Assembly: GCA_026417625.1 (NCBI GenBank)
Contig: JAOACW010000004.1
Location: forward strand, 1 to 64,000
DNA from: Syntrophales bacterium
Lineage (GTDB): Bacteria > Desulfobacterota > Syntrophia > Syntrophales > UBA8958
Direction: 5' to 3'
Length of the DNA: 64,000 bases
Shown: in pieces, positions 9,805-18,619 of the stretch
Layout of the letters: the number at the start of each line of letters is the position of its first letter
How positions within the stretch are numbered: position 1 is the stretch's first letter
Notes under the pieces: generated by a model
The model's database searches: none
What the model was told of the DNA's origin: nothing
What the model saw: the letters and a program-made list of their open reading frames with translations, nothing else
Translations under genes and position numbers: made by a program

Positions 9805-10308
9805 ATGAGTTTACAAAGCAAACCGGTGGTGAGCATTGTTATGGGAAGTGAGAATGATCTCCCTATTATGAGAGAAGCCGCTGAGGTTTTAAAAAAATTC
9901 GGTGTTTCTTACGAGTATTTTCTGACCTCAGCCCATAGGTCACCCGAGAGGACTTGGAAATTTGCGAAATCAGCTGAAGAAAGAGGTATAAAGATAATTA
10001 TCGCTGGTGCTGGTGCAGCGGCGCATTTACCAGGGGTCATCGCTTCCCTTACCACGTTACCGGTCATAGGTGTACCTATAGATTCTACAGCACTGGGAGG
10101 ACTCGACGCGCTTCTTTCCATAGCACAGATGCCGGGTGGAGTACCCGTAGCAACAATGGCAATTGGAAAAGCAGGTGCGAGAAACGCCGCCCTTTTTGCT
10201 ATCCGTATCTTATCATTAACGGACGATGATTTGAAAGGTAAACTACAAAATTATTTCAAAGAATTGGCTGAAAATGTAGAACAAAAACAGAAAAGCTTAT
10301 CCATATGA
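9805..10308 (+). CDS. purE: N5-carboxyaminoimidazole ribonucleotide mutase
   Basis: Converts N5-CAIR to CAIR. The substrate-binding motifs are VMGSENDLPIM, SAHRSPERT, AGAGAAAHLPGVIAS and QMPGGVPVATMAIGKAGA. The AAHLPG signature is the class I (bacterial) form, which implies a purK partner; none is in this window. Length 167 is normal. The stop overlaps the next gene by four bases (ATGA). Confidence 0.94.
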   Translation: MSLQSKPVVSIVMGSENDLPIMREAAEVLKKFGVSYEYFLTSAHRSPERTWKFAKSAEERGIKIIIAGAGAAAHLPGVIASLTTLPVIGVPIDSTALGGLDALLSIAQMPGGVPVATMAIGKAGARNAALFAIRILSLTDDDLKGKLQNYFKELAENVEQKQKSLSI

Positions 10309-10937
10309 TACTGAAAATTGATCCAGAAAAACCGGAAGATTCTCTCATTGAAAAAGTAATTAGCTTCATGAGAGAGGGTGGGGTTGTCGTTTACCCAACC
10401 GAAACCTTCTACGGTCTCGGCGCTGATTATGAAAACAAGCACGCAATTGAAAAGATATTCCATCTCAAGGGTCGCACTTTCAGTAACCCCATAGCCCTTA
10501 TCGGCAAAGGAAGAGAAGATCTCTTTCTCATTACAAATCAAATTTCAGAATCAGCAAGAAAATTAATAGATGTTTTCTGGCCAGGGCCACTTACACTTGT
10601 ATTTAAGGCTCTACCCTCAGTTTCATCTCTACTACATGCGGGAACTGGAAAAATAGGCATTAGAGTATCACCCCATCCCATAGCCCAGAAATTAACATCA
10701 AACTTGGGAAAACCAATAACAGCCACGAGTGCAAACATTTCAGGCCACAAGGAGTGTCGAACAGCAGCAGAGTTCATCGATCAGGTGGGAATCAGAGACG
10801 ATCTCATGATCATAGATGGAGGACCTTCACCTGGTGGTAGAGGTTCAACAATTTTGGACGTCAGTTGTGAACCCCCACTCCTTATAAGAGAGGGTGCGAT
10901 TCCATATGAGAAGATAAAATCGGTTATTCAAACTTGA
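10305..10937 (+). CDS. tsaC: L-threonylcarbamoyladenylate synthase (Sua5/YciO/YrdC family)
   Basis: Makes threonylcarbamoyl-AMP for the t6A37 modification of tRNA. The YrdC fold is visible: GGVVVYPTETFYGLGAD near residue 25, IFHLKGR, FWPGPLTLVF, GIRVSPHP and TATSANISG. At 210 residues it is the short form without the Sua5 C-terminal domain. ATGA overlap with purE shows translational coupling. Confidence 0.93.
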   Translation: MILKIDPEKPEDSLIEKVISFMREGGVVVYPTETFYGLGADYENKHAIEKIFHLKGRTFSNPIALIGKGREDLFLITNQISESARKLIDVFWPGPLTLVFKALPSVSSLLHAGTGKIGIRVSPHPIAQKLTSNLGKPITATSANISGHKECRTAAEFIDQVGIRDDLMIIDGGPSPGGRGSTILDVSCEPPLLIREGAIPYEKIKSVIQT

Positions 10938-11749
10938 AAGTCCTCGAATATGAAACTGTAAACACGAGAAAAAGCCAGCCAATGCTTCTCGGCAAAAAGA
11001 TTATCGTTGTGATGCCAGCATACAATGCTGCAAAAACAATCCTAAAAACCCACGAAGAAGTCTTAGCTCAGGGTATTGTGGATCTTGTCATTATAGTTGA
11101 TGACGCCAGTTCAGATAAAACAGTTGAAATTGCTCGAACTTTACCTAAAACAAAAGTTTATGTTCACGAAAAAAACAGAGGATACGGGGCAAATCAAAAA
11201 ACATGTTACAAACTCGCCCTAGAAGAGGGTGGGGATATAATAATAATGGTACACCCCGATTATCAATACACACCAAAGTTGATCCCTGCTATGGCCTATT
11301 TAATAGCAAACGGCCTCTATCCCTGTGTAATCGGATCCCGCATACTCGGCGGCTATGCCTTGAAAGGAGGAATGCCCTGGTGGAAATACGTAGCAAACAG
11401 AGTTCTTACATTTGCGGAAAACATAATTATAGGTGCAAAACTTTCAGAATACCATACAGGATACAGAGCGTTCTCCAGAGAGACTCTGCTATCCATACCA
11501 TTCGACAAAAACTCGGATGATTTTACGTTCGACAACCAGGTATTAGCTCAGATCCTCTGGAAGGGTTATACTATAGCAGAAATAAGCTGCCCAACCAAAT
11601 ACTTCGAAGAAGCCTCAAGTATAAACTTCACCCAAAGTGTACGCTACGGTATAGGATGTCTAGCCACAGCATTTACATTCCGTCTGAGTAAAATGGGTAT
11701 ACTTAAATCCCCACTTTTCATCAGCGATCACGTTCACAATAAAAAATAA
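10934..11749 (+). CDS. Family 2 glycosyltransferase, dolichol-phosphate-mannose-synthase-like
   Basis: The GT-A fold is clear: KKIIVVMPAYNAAKTI, IIVDDASSDKT (nucleotide-binding DDxSxD), HEKNRGYGANQKTCYKLA, IIMVHPDYQYTP in the DxD position, and GSRILGG. Such enzymes move a sugar from a nucleotide donor to a polyprenyl phosphate or glycan. There is no transmembrane segment. The longest frame begins with TTG overlapping the tsaC stop; the first ATG, at 10982 (MLLGKKIIVV), fits the domain boundary better and may be the true start. The acceptor is unknown. Confidence 0.85.
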   Translation: MKVLEYETVNTRKSQPMLLGKKIIVVMPAYNAAKTILKTHEEVLAQGIVDLVIIVDDASSDKTVEIARTLPKTKVYVHEKNRGYGANQKTCYKLALEEGGDIIIMVHPDYQYTPKLIPAMAYLIANGLYPCVIGSRILGGYALKGGMPWWKYVANRVLTFAENIIIGAKLSEYHTGYRAFSRETLLSIPFDKNSDDFTFDNQVLAQILWKGYTIAEISCPTKYFEEASSINFTQSVRYGIGCLATAFTFRLSKMGILKSPLFISDHVHNKK

Positions 11750-11751
11750 GC

Positions 11752-11804
11752 TTGACGGAAAAAATTTTTTTTGCCATTTTATGACCTGCGGTCAAAAAAT
11801 GACC
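11752..11804 (+). promoter_or_regulatory. Promoter and palindromic operator of the TetR-family regulator
   Basis: A -35-like TTGACG (11752-11757) is followed at about -10 spacing by AT-rich sequence and then the perfect palindrome TGACC-TGC-GGTCA (11782-11794), with an extra half-site TGACC at 11800-11804. A symmetric site overlapping the start of transcription directly before a TetR gene is the usual autoregulatory arrangement. The palindrome is seen; binding by the adjacent regulator is inferred. Confidence 0.6.
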
Positions 11805-11834
11805 ATTGTTCACTATAAGAAGGTCTTATCTTCA

Positions 11835-12482
11835 ATGGGAACTGCGGACAGAAAAAAAAGAGAGAAAGAAAACAAAAAAAATACCCTTTTAAAGGTAGCC
11901 CGAAAACTCTTTCTTACGAAAGGTCTTCGCTCGGTAACTATTGAAGAAATAGCAAGGAAAGCAGAAATTAGTAAAGGTGCGATCTATCTACTGTTCCATT
12001 CAAAAGAAGAGATTTACACACAGATACTTTTAAACGACGTGGAGAAGTTCCATCAGAAGGTGTCAGCTCTGATACAGCATGAACAAACTGCTAGTGATGC
12101 GCTGGTACGTTTTGCCGAATTTTACGTGGACTTTTTTCTCCAGGATCGGGAGCTTTTCCGCATACTTATCACCTACATGCTACACACAGAAGTGATGAAA
12201 CTATCGGAGGACATGGATAGAAAACTTGTGAGTGCCACTAACAGAACAGTTAATATCATCGAAGATATACTTAATTATGGCATCTCGTCGGGTGAGTTTC
12301 ACTCAAGGATAGACGTACGTACCTGCCGAAACGTCATATGGGGTTTGTTGAATGGCATCATTGCCCTGCACTTGTTTACGGGCAAAGAATCAAAGAGGGA
12401 GGAAAAAATACGCAACACAGTAAGAGTAGGTTTAGAATCAATTTTGAATGCCCTAAGAACAGGGTCTAATGCAGCACAATAA
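11835..12482 (+). CDS. TetR-family transcriptional regulator
   Basis: The N-terminal helix-turn-helix is typical: LLKVARKLFLTKGLRSVTIE, then IARKAEISKGAIYLLFHSKE, with a ~150-residue ligand-binding domain behind it. An in-frame ATG exists at 11781, but it sits inside the operator palindrome; the start at 11835, 16 codons before the HTH, is preferred, giving 215 residues. It lies 18 bases upstream of a beta-oxidation operon, so a role as an acyl-CoA-responsive repressor of that operon is likely but not shown. Confidence 0.88.
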   Translation: MGTADRKKREKENKKNTLLKVARKLFLTKGLRSVTIEEIARKAEISKGAIYLLFHSKEEIYTQILLNDVEKFHQKVSALIQHEQTASDALVRFAEFYVDFFLQDRELFRILITYMLHTEVMKLSEDMDRKLVSATNRTVNIIEDILNYGISSGEFHSRIDVRTCRNVIWGLLNGIIALHLFTGKESKREEKIRNTVRVGLESILNALRTGSNAAQ

Positions 12483-12500
12483 TCTACAGGAGGGCATTAT

Positions 12501-14360
12501 ATGGGTAATGGTTTGGTAAATACCAGAGATCAACAATTCCTCTTATTTGAGCAGTTCAACATTCAGGACTTCCTTGGAAAAGAACCTTACGAGGAATACT
12601 CAAAGGATACGGTGCTCATGATACAAAACGAAGCAGAAAAAATGGCAATTAACACCATACTTCCTACATTCTCTCAAGGTGACCGTGAAGGCTGCCATAT
12701 AGACGAAAGAGGACAAGTGAGGGTCCCAAAGTGCTTCCACGATGCATTCAAAAAGTTCTGTGATGGTGGGTGGTTGGCGATGGTGAGATCACCAGAATAT
12801 GGAGGACAGGGGATGCCGTTCACAGTAGCCCTAGCTTGTTCGGAATATTTTGCCGCAGCCAATTTTTCATTTCTAATGTACGCAGGTCTCACCAGTGGAG
12901 CTGCCCATCTAATAGAACTGTATGGAACAGAAGAAATGAAAAACAAATATCTTTACAAGATGTATTCCGGGCAGTGGGGTGGAACCATGTGTCTGACAGA
13001 ACCGTGGGCGGGCACAGATGTTGGGGCGTTGAGAACCACTGCAAAACGTCTACCTGATGGTAAATATCTGATTTCAGGCACTAAATGCTTTATATCAGCA
13101 GGAGATCACGACCTAACGGAAAACATCATTCACACTGTCCTTGCCCGTATAGAAGGAGATCCTCCTGGGACTGCAGGCATCTCGATTTTTGTGGTTCCCA
13201 AGATACGTGTAAACGAGGATGGTTCACTCGGCGAACCTAACGATGTAAAAACAGGCAATGTGGAACACAAGATGGGTATTAAAGGATCAGCAACTTGTAC
13301 CCTGGTCTTTGGTGAGGACGGAAATTGCATTGGTGAACTTCTAGGAAAAGAAAGAGAAGGAATGAAAATAATGTTCAATCTCATGAATGAGGCACGTCTA
13401 GAGGTGGGACTCCAATCCCTCGGACACGCATCTGCCGCTTATGAACAGGCCCTTCGATACGCAAAAGAAAGGATCCAGAGCATCCCGATATGGGAAATGA
13501 AAAACCCCGACGCCAAACCCGTTCCCATAATTATGCATCCCGATGTGCGCAGAGATCTACTTTGGATGAAAGCTTTCGTAGAGGGGATAAGGGCCTTGAA
13601 TTATTTTGCCGCGTATTCCCTAGACAAGGTAAAAACCTCTAAATCAGCTGAAGAGAAAGCAAAATATCAGGGATTCGCCGATCTTCTTATACCCATCTGC
13701 AAAGCCTACTCTTCAGATATGGCCTGTTTGGTAACTTCAAAAGCAATTGATGTCCACGGTGGTTACGGATACTGCCAGGAATATCCAGTTGAACAGCACA
13801 TGCGGGATGTTAAAATCGCCACCATTTACGAGGGCACCAACGGCATCCAAGCCCTCGATCTTGTGGGAAGGAAACTCGGACAAAATAAAGGGCAGAACGT
13901 GATGAATATGGCAGCAGAAATACAGTCTACAATAAATAAAACGATGATAATCCCGGCCCTTGCAAAGTACTCATCAAAACTTGAAGAGGCATACCGGGCC
14001 TTCGCAGACCTCACTACGACGTTTGCAAATCTAGGTAAAAGTTCAAGCTTCCTCATACCCATCCTTTACGCCTCACCCTACCTGGAGATATTTGGCGATC
14101 TGCTCCTCGGTCATTTTCTGCTGTGGGGTGCGGAAATCGCCTATAGAAAACTTGAGGCCATATATGAAGCTGAGGGAGCGGATACCATAGGAAAAAAACG
14201 AGCCCTTGTGCATAAAAACGCTGATGTGGCCTTCTACGAAGGGAAAATAGCTGCAGCTAAATTTTTTGCCGTGGAAGTGTTGACCACTGTTAAGGCGCGA
14301 TGTGAGGCCATTAAAATGGGTGAAAAGATACCTATGGAATTGGCAATTGAATCTTTTTAA
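12501..14360 (+). CDS. Large acyl-CoA dehydrogenase (FadE5/DmdC-like, with C-terminal extension)
   Basis: FAD enzyme for the first oxidation of acyl-CoAs. The 619 residues exceed the ~380 of short-chain dehydrogenases and match the group with an extra C-terminal helical domain. Seen: GTMCLTEPWAGTDVGAL (FAD/substrate), KYLISGTKCFISAGDHDL, the MNEARLEVG helix, GGYGYCQEYPVEQHMRDVKI and IYEGTNGIQALDLVGRKL with the catalytic Glu. A good Shine-Dalgarno (AGGAGGG) precedes the ATG. First structural gene of the TetR-linked operon; by family and partners, medium- or long-chain substrates are likely. Confidence 0.9.
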   Translation: MGNGLVNTRDQQFLLFEQFNIQDFLGKEPYEEYSKDTVLMIQNEAEKMAINTILPTFSQGDREGCHIDERGQVRVPKCFHDAFKKFCDGGWLAMVRSPEYGGQGMPFTVALACSEYFAAANFSFLMYAGLTSGAAHLIELYGTEEMKNKYLYKMYSGQWGGTMCLTEPWAGTDVGALRTTAKRLPDGKYLISGTKCFISAGDHDLTENIIHTVLARIEGDPPGTAGISIFVVPKIRVNEDGSLGEPNDVKTGNVEHKMGIKGSATCTLVFGEDGNCIGELLGKEREGMKIMFNLMNEARLEVGLQSLGHASAAYEQALRYAKERIQSIPIWEMKNPDAKPVPIIMHPDVRRDLLWMKAFVEGIRALNYFAAYSLDKVKTSKSAEEKAKYQGFADLLIPICKAYSSDMACLVTSKAIDVHGGYGYCQEYPVEQHMRDVKIATIYEGTNGIQALDLVGRKLGQNKGQNVMNMAAEIQSTINKTMIIPALAKYSSKLEEAYRAFADLTTTFANLGKSSSFLIPILYASPYLEIFGDLLLGHFLLWGAEIAYRKLEAIYEAEGADTIGKKRALVHKNADVAFYEGKIAAAKFFAVEVLTTVKARCEAIKMGEKIPMELAIESF

Positions 14361-14401
14361 GACTAACTGCGAAACGATGCCTAATGATGAAGGAGGAAAT
14401 C

Positions 14402-16822
14402 ATGGATTATGAAATCAAAAAAGCGGCCGTTTTGGGCGCGGGGGTTATGGGAGCCGCAATCGCTGCCCACCTTGCCAATGCTGGAATACCATGTTACCTG
14501 CTCGACATCGTACCACCCGAATTGACAGAGGAAGATAGAAAGAAAGGTTTAACAGACCAAAGTAAAGAGTGGAGAAACAAGTTTGCCGCGAATGGTTTAG
14601 CAAATGCTTTACAGTCAAAACCGGCAAGTTTTTTTAGTAAGAAAAAAGCATCTCTCATAACGATAGGTAACTTTGAAGATGACCTCGAAAAGCTGCAAGA
14701 AGTGGACTGGGTCATTGAAGCTGTTGTAGAAAACCTTAAAATCAAACAAGAACTTTTGGCCCGGGTTGAAAAAGTCATCAGCCAAAACTGTATAGTTTCC
14801 ACCAACACATCAGGGATCCCAATTAGAGAGATATGCGCCAACCTCGGCAAAAATATGAAGAGAAGATTCCTCGGAACTCATTTCTTTAATCCTCCAAGAT
14901 ATATGAAACTCCTGGAAATAATTCCAGGACCGGAAACGGATCAAAATGTCATTGATTACATGGTTAAGTTCGGCGAACAGGTTCTTGGCAAAGGGGTTGT
15001 TATCTGCAAAGACGTTCCAAACTTCGTAGGTAACCGTATAGGGGCCTTCGACATTGCCAACGCGATAAGACTTACCATAGAAAAAGGATTCAAAATCGAA
15101 GAAACAGACACAATCCTGGGAAAGGCTGTAGGAAGACCAGGATCTGCTATATTCGGAACTCTAGACATCGTTGGTCTAGATACTGCCTACCACGTAATGA
15201 AAAATCTCTACAACGCAGTTCCTCACGACGAAGCTCGTGGGCTTTTTGTCCCTCCCCCGTTCCTCGAAAAAATGATGGAACTTAAATGGTTGGGAAACAA
15301 AACTAAACAGGGTTTCTACAAAAAAATCCCTGAAACTAAGGGCAAAAGAGAAAAAATGGTATTAGACTACAATACAATGGAGTACTTACCCGCCAGTAAA
15401 CCGAAATTTGAATCCATATCGCTTGCCAAAAAGAAAGCAGATGAAGGACCAGCGGCAACTGTTAAAATCGTTTTCAACGGAAACGACAGGGCTTCCGAGT
15501 TGGTAAGAGAATATCTTTGCAACAATTTCATTTACGCGGCAAACAGAATTCCAGAGATATGTGATACTATCGTAGCCATCGATAACGCCATGAAGTGGGG
15601 ATACAACCACGCCCTTGGACCATTTGAAACCTGGGATGCTCTAGGCGTACGTAACGTTGTGGGTGTAATGAAACAACTAAATTTGCCCGTCCCAGAAAAA
15701 GTTGAGGAAATGTTGTCACTTGGCTATGAAAGCTTCTATCTACGAAAAGAGGATGGCCTCTACTGCTATGATTTCGAGAAAAAGGGATACGTCAAAGTTG
15801 AAGAGAACCCGCGAATAATCATACTGGCTAATCTCAAAGATAGAAACAAAGTTATTGTCTCCAATCCCGGCGCATCACTGATAGACATAGATGATGGTGT
15901 TGCCTTGCTCGAGTTCCACACTAAGATGAACACTGTGGATGACCAGATCATTTCCATGATAATGAAGAGTTGTGACATAGTTGAGAAGGACTTTCTCGGT
16001 CTTGTTGTAGGAAACAACGGACCTCATTTTTCAGCAGGTGCAAACCTATTCAAAGTGCTAACACTAATCCAGTTGAACGATTGGGACATCCTGGAACAGA
16101 TGATAACCGATTTCCAGAATGCTAATATGCGGATGAAGTATTTGTCTAAGCCGGTTGTTATGGCACCAGCTGGCCTAACACTCGGTGGAGGTTGCGAAAT
16201 GGCAATGCATGGGGCGAAATGTCAGGCATGCGCAGAAACGTACATGGGGCTGGTAGAAGTGGGAGTTGGGGTGATACCCGCAGGCGGCGGTTGTAAAGAA
16301 CTCATGGTACGTCTCACAGAAGGACTACCCGAGGGTGTTGTGGAAGCAGGTCTGAATCTCCAAACTATTTATGCAAAAGCTTTTGAAAACATAGGAATGG
16401 CAAAGGTATCGTCCAGTGCCCAAGAAGCTATGGAACTGGGTTATCTCCGCAAAACTGATGGAATCTCCATGAACAAAGATCAGCAGTTGTGGGATGCTAA
16501 AGAGGTTGTTCTTGGTCTATCAAGGTTCTACAAAAAACCTGAACCAGCCCGTATTCCCGTTATGGGGGAAAACTTGAGAGGAATAGCAGAAGCTGTTCTG
16601 TACAATATGTACCACGGCAACTTCATAACCGAATATGACATACACATAGGGAGAAAATTGGCCTATGTACTATCCGGTGGGGACTGTCCCGAAGGCACTT
16701 TCGTCACGGAACAGGACATACTGGAACTAGAAAAGGAAGCTTTCCTCAGTCTTGCAGGTGAGAAAAAAACACAAGACAGAATAATGCATATGTTAACAAC
16801 AGGAAAACCCTTGCGTAACTGA
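14402..16822 (+). CDS. fadN: 3-hydroxyacyl-CoA dehydrogenase / enoyl-CoA hydratase fusion (FadN type)
   Basis: Two middle steps of beta-oxidation in one chain. The dehydrogenase comes first (GAGVMGAAIAAHLANAGI NAD site; GTHFFNPPRYMKLLEII; KDVPNFVGNRIG), followed by a second HAD C-domain (CDTIVAIDNAMKWGYN) and a crotonase domain from about residue 490 (FSAGANLFKV, PAGLTLGGGCEMAMHGA oxyanion region). This order is the FadN arrangement, opposite to FadB/FadJ. The frame opens at 14384, but AAGGAGG at 14390-14396 points to the ATG at 14402, giving 806 residues. Confidence 0.92.
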   Translation: MDYEIKKAAVLGAGVMGAAIAAHLANAGIPCYLLDIVPPELTEEDRKKGLTDQSKEWRNKFAANGLANALQSKPASFFSKKKASLITIGNFEDDLEKLQEVDWVIEAVVENLKIKQELLARVEKVISQNCIVSTNTSGIPIREICANLGKNMKRRFLGTHFFNPPRYMKLLEIIPGPETDQNVIDYMVKFGEQVLGKGVVICKDVPNFVGNRIGAFDIANAIRLTIEKGFKIEETDTILGKAVGRPGSAIFGTLDIVGLDTAYHVMKNLYNAVPHDEARGLFVPPPFLEKMMELKWLGNKTKQGFYKKIPETKGKREKMVLDYNTMEYLPASKPKFESISLAKKKADEGPAATVKIVFNGNDRASELVREYLCNNFIYAANRIPEICDTIVAIDNAMKWGYNHALGPFETWDALGVRNVVGVMKQLNLPVPEKVEEMLSLGYESFYLRKEDGLYCYDFEKKGYVKVEENPRIIILANLKDRNKVIVSNPGASLIDIDDGVALLEFHTKMNTVDDQIISMIMKSCDIVEKDFLGLVVGNNGPHFSAGANLFKVLTLIQLNDWDILEQMITDFQNANMRMKYLSKPVVMAPAGLTLGGGCEMAMHGAKCQACAETYMGLVEVGVGVIPAGGGCKELMVRLTEGLPEGVVEAGLNLQTIYAKAFENIGMAKVSSSAQEAMELGYLRKTDGISMNKDQQLWDAKEVVLGLSRFYKKPEPARIPVMGENLRGIAEAVLYNMYHGNFITEYDIHIGRKLAYVLSGGDCPEGTFVTEQDILELEKEAFLSLAGEKKTQDRIMHMLTTGKPLRN

Positions 16823-16874
16823 GGAAATCGAAACCTGAACAAACTTTTTCCTTTTAAACTTGGAGGTAATAAAA

Positions 16875-18074
16875 ATGACAGACGCCGTTATCATCGATGC
16901 TGTAAGGAGTCCGGGAGGCAGATACAGAAGAGGGGGGCTTGCCGCAACAAGAGCAGAAGAATTCGGCATCCAGGTAGTTAAAGGTCTCCTCAAAAGAGTG
17001 CCCCAGCTCCCCCCAGAGGACGTAGATGATTTGATTGTGGGTTGTTCTTTTCCCGAAGGCGAAACTGGTATGAACTTAGGTAGAATCCTAGCCATAGGCG
17101 CTGGTCTTCCCATATCCACATGCGGCATGACAATAAACAGGTTTTGTTCGTCAGGCCTCCAGTCCATTGCTGATGCCACTGCTAAGATAAAAGCGGGATG
17201 GTCAGATGTTATTATCGCTGGGGGATGTGAAACAATGACCCACATCCCGATGGGAGGTAGTGTTTTCCGTCCCGATCCCGATTGGAAATTCGATGGAAGC
17301 ATGCCAAATCTTTACATCGCTATGGGCGTTACAGCAGAAAACGTGGCTGCCAAATACAACATTTCAAGGGAAGATCAGGACCGATATGCCATGGAAAGCC
17401 ACAGAAGAGCCTATGAGGCTCAAAAAACAGGTAAGTTCAACGACGAAATTATACCGATAACCGCATACAGGTACAAAATCCTCAAAAATGGAAAACGTGT
17501 AAGAGAAACCTTCGTTTTTGAACAAGATGATGGCATCCGTTGGCCAACCACTATGGAAGACCTCGGAAGGTTAAAATCTCCTTTTAAGGTTGGTGGAACA
17601 GTCACGGCAGGTAACGCCTCACAGATGACAGATGGGGCTGCCTTCGCCCTAGTTATGTCAGCTGATAAGGCGGAAAAACTAGGAGTAAAACCTATAGCCA
17701 GATTGGCATACTATGCAGTTGCCGGTTGCCCCGCTGAAGAAATGGGAATCGGTCCAGTATATGCCATACCTAAGGTACTGAAGATGGCAGGCATGAGTCT
17801 AAAGGATATAGATCTATTCGAAATAAACGAAGCCTTTGCTTCGCAGTTTATATATTGTTGCCGTGCTCTAGGTATAGAGGACCGATACTGGGCTGGAGAT
17901 GTGAACCCAAACGGTGGTGCAATTGCCCTCGGACACCCCCTAGGTTGCACAGGGGCGAAACTAACCGCTCAGCTGATATACGAAATGAAACGACGGGGTA
18001 GCAAATGGGGCATTGTCTCCATGTGCATTGGCGGTGGCATGGGTGCCGCTGGAATTTACGAAATGCTTATATAA
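16875..18074 (+). CDS. Acetyl-CoA acyltransferase (thiolase, beta-oxidation)
   Basis: Cleaves 3-ketoacyl-CoA to acetyl-CoA and a shortened acyl-CoA. Catalytic Cys in [10 protein letters not shown], catalytic His in [10 protein letters not shown], second Cys in CIGGGMGAA. The start is the ATG at 16875 behind GGAGG; the TTG at 16860 lies within the ribosome-binding region. The 399-residue protein is the third enzyme of the operon, so dehydrogenase, hydratase/dehydrogenase and thiolase together form a complete spiral. Confidence 0.93.
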   Translation: MTDAVIIDAVRSPGGRYRRGGLAATRAEEFGIQVVKGLLKRVPQLPPEDVDDLIVGCSFPEGETGMNLGRILAIGAGLPISTCGMTINRFCSSGLQSIADATAKIKAGWSDVIIAGGCETMTHIPMGGSVFRPDPDWKFDGSMPNLYIAMGVTAENVAAKYNISREDQDRYAMESHRRAYEAQKTGKFNDEIIPITAYRYKILKNGKRVRETFVFEQDDGIRWPTTMEDLGRLKSPFKVGGTVTAGNASQMTDGAAFALVMSADKAEKLGVKPIARLAYYAVAGCPAEEMGIGPVYAIPKVLKMAGMSLKDIDLFEINEAFASQFIYCCRALGIEDRYWAGDVNPNGGAIALGHPLGCTGAKLTAQLIYEMKRRGSKWGIVSMCIGGGMGAAGIYEMLI

Positions 18075-18090
18075 AACCCTTCTTCTCAGA

Positions 18091-18122
18091 AACCCCATTC
18101 AGTTATTGGATGGGGTTTTTTG
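18091..18122 (+). terminator. Rho-independent terminator of the beta-oxidation operon
   Basis: AACCCCAT / ATGGGGTT stem with an 11-base loop followed by a run of T, starting 16 bases after the thiolase stop. Confidence 0.88.
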
Positions 18123-18182
18123 TTGAATTGGGGAAGAAAAGAATTTAAAATTGAAATAATCTCATTGTCAAAGGCAAATAAA

Positions 18183-18443
18183 ATGGGTACCTTCAAGAAA
18201 AACATGGAAGAGTTTAGAAAGGAAATGGCCATTCTCGAAGCTAAATCCGCCGCAGCCATAGAGTCAGCTTCGAAAACTGAAATGCGAAAAAGAGAAGAAC
18301 CCCTAACAGTCGACAAAAGTAGTTCATCGAGGAGCGAAGCTCAAATGCCCGCTAACCTGCAAAAGATTTGGCCCACAATCATTGCCGTTCTCATGGCAAT
18401 TACCATGTTACTACTGTCTCTGTTAACCTGGCCGCAAAGATAA
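18183..18443 (+). CDS. Small hypothetical protein with C-terminal membrane helix
   Basis: 86 residues from the ATG at 18183; the longer frame starts inside the preceding terminator and is rejected. The N-terminal two thirds are charged and probably helical (FKKNMEEFRKEMAILEAK), then a Ser/Glu-rich linker, then one hydrophobic helix (TIIAVLMAITMLLLSLLTW) ending in PQR. Such a tail-anchored layout suggests a cytoplasmic helical domain bound to the inner membrane. No family was recognised. Stable frame and membrane segment make it likely real. Confidence 0.55.
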   Translation: MGTFKKNMEEFRKEMAILEAKSAAAIESASKTEMRKREEPLTVDKSSSSRSEAQMPANLQKIWPTIIAVLMAITMLLLSLLTWPQR

Positions 18444-18453
18444 AACTTTGGCC

Positions 18454-18482
18454 TTGAAAAGGAGACATCTTTGATGTATAAA
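18454..18482 (+). promoter_or_regulatory. Promoter of tRNA-Val
   Basis: TTGAAA (18454-18459), 17-base spacer, TATAAA (18477-18482), placing the start of transcription about four bases before the tRNA. Confidence 0.7.
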
Positions 18483-18492
18483 TTGAGTCAAC

Positions 18493-18567
18493 GGGCGGTT
18501 AACTCAGCGGGAGAGTGCTACCTTCACACGGTAGAAGTCACTGGTTCAAATCCAGTACCGCCTACCA
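18493..18567 (+). tRNA. tRNA-Val (anticodon CAC), CCA encoded
   Basis: The cloverleaf can be drawn: acceptor GGGCGGT/ACCGCCT (first pair G-U), D-arm with AACTCAGCGGGAGAG, anticodon stem CTACC/GGTAG around loop TTCACAC (anticodon CAC), T-arm CTGGTTCAAATCCAG, discriminator A and encoded CCA. Single isolated tRNA with its own promoter and terminator. Confidence 0.95.
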
Positions 18568-18575
18568 TGAATACG

Positions 18576-18601
18576 AAAGGCCAGTTTTAAAACTGGCCTT
18601 T
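18576..18601 (+). terminator. Terminator between tRNA-Val and kdsD
   Basis: Perfect 26-base palindrome, arms AAAGGCCAGTTTT / AAAACTGGCCTTT. It can terminate both the tRNA transcript and the convergent kdsD transcript. Confidence 0.75.
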
Positions 18602-18619
18602 GATTCTTTAAGGAAGGCT

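Noticed and set aside
11781-11834. N-terminal extension of the TetR protein
   Set aside because: It would translate the palindromic operator and has no conserved helix; the start at 11835 is preferred.
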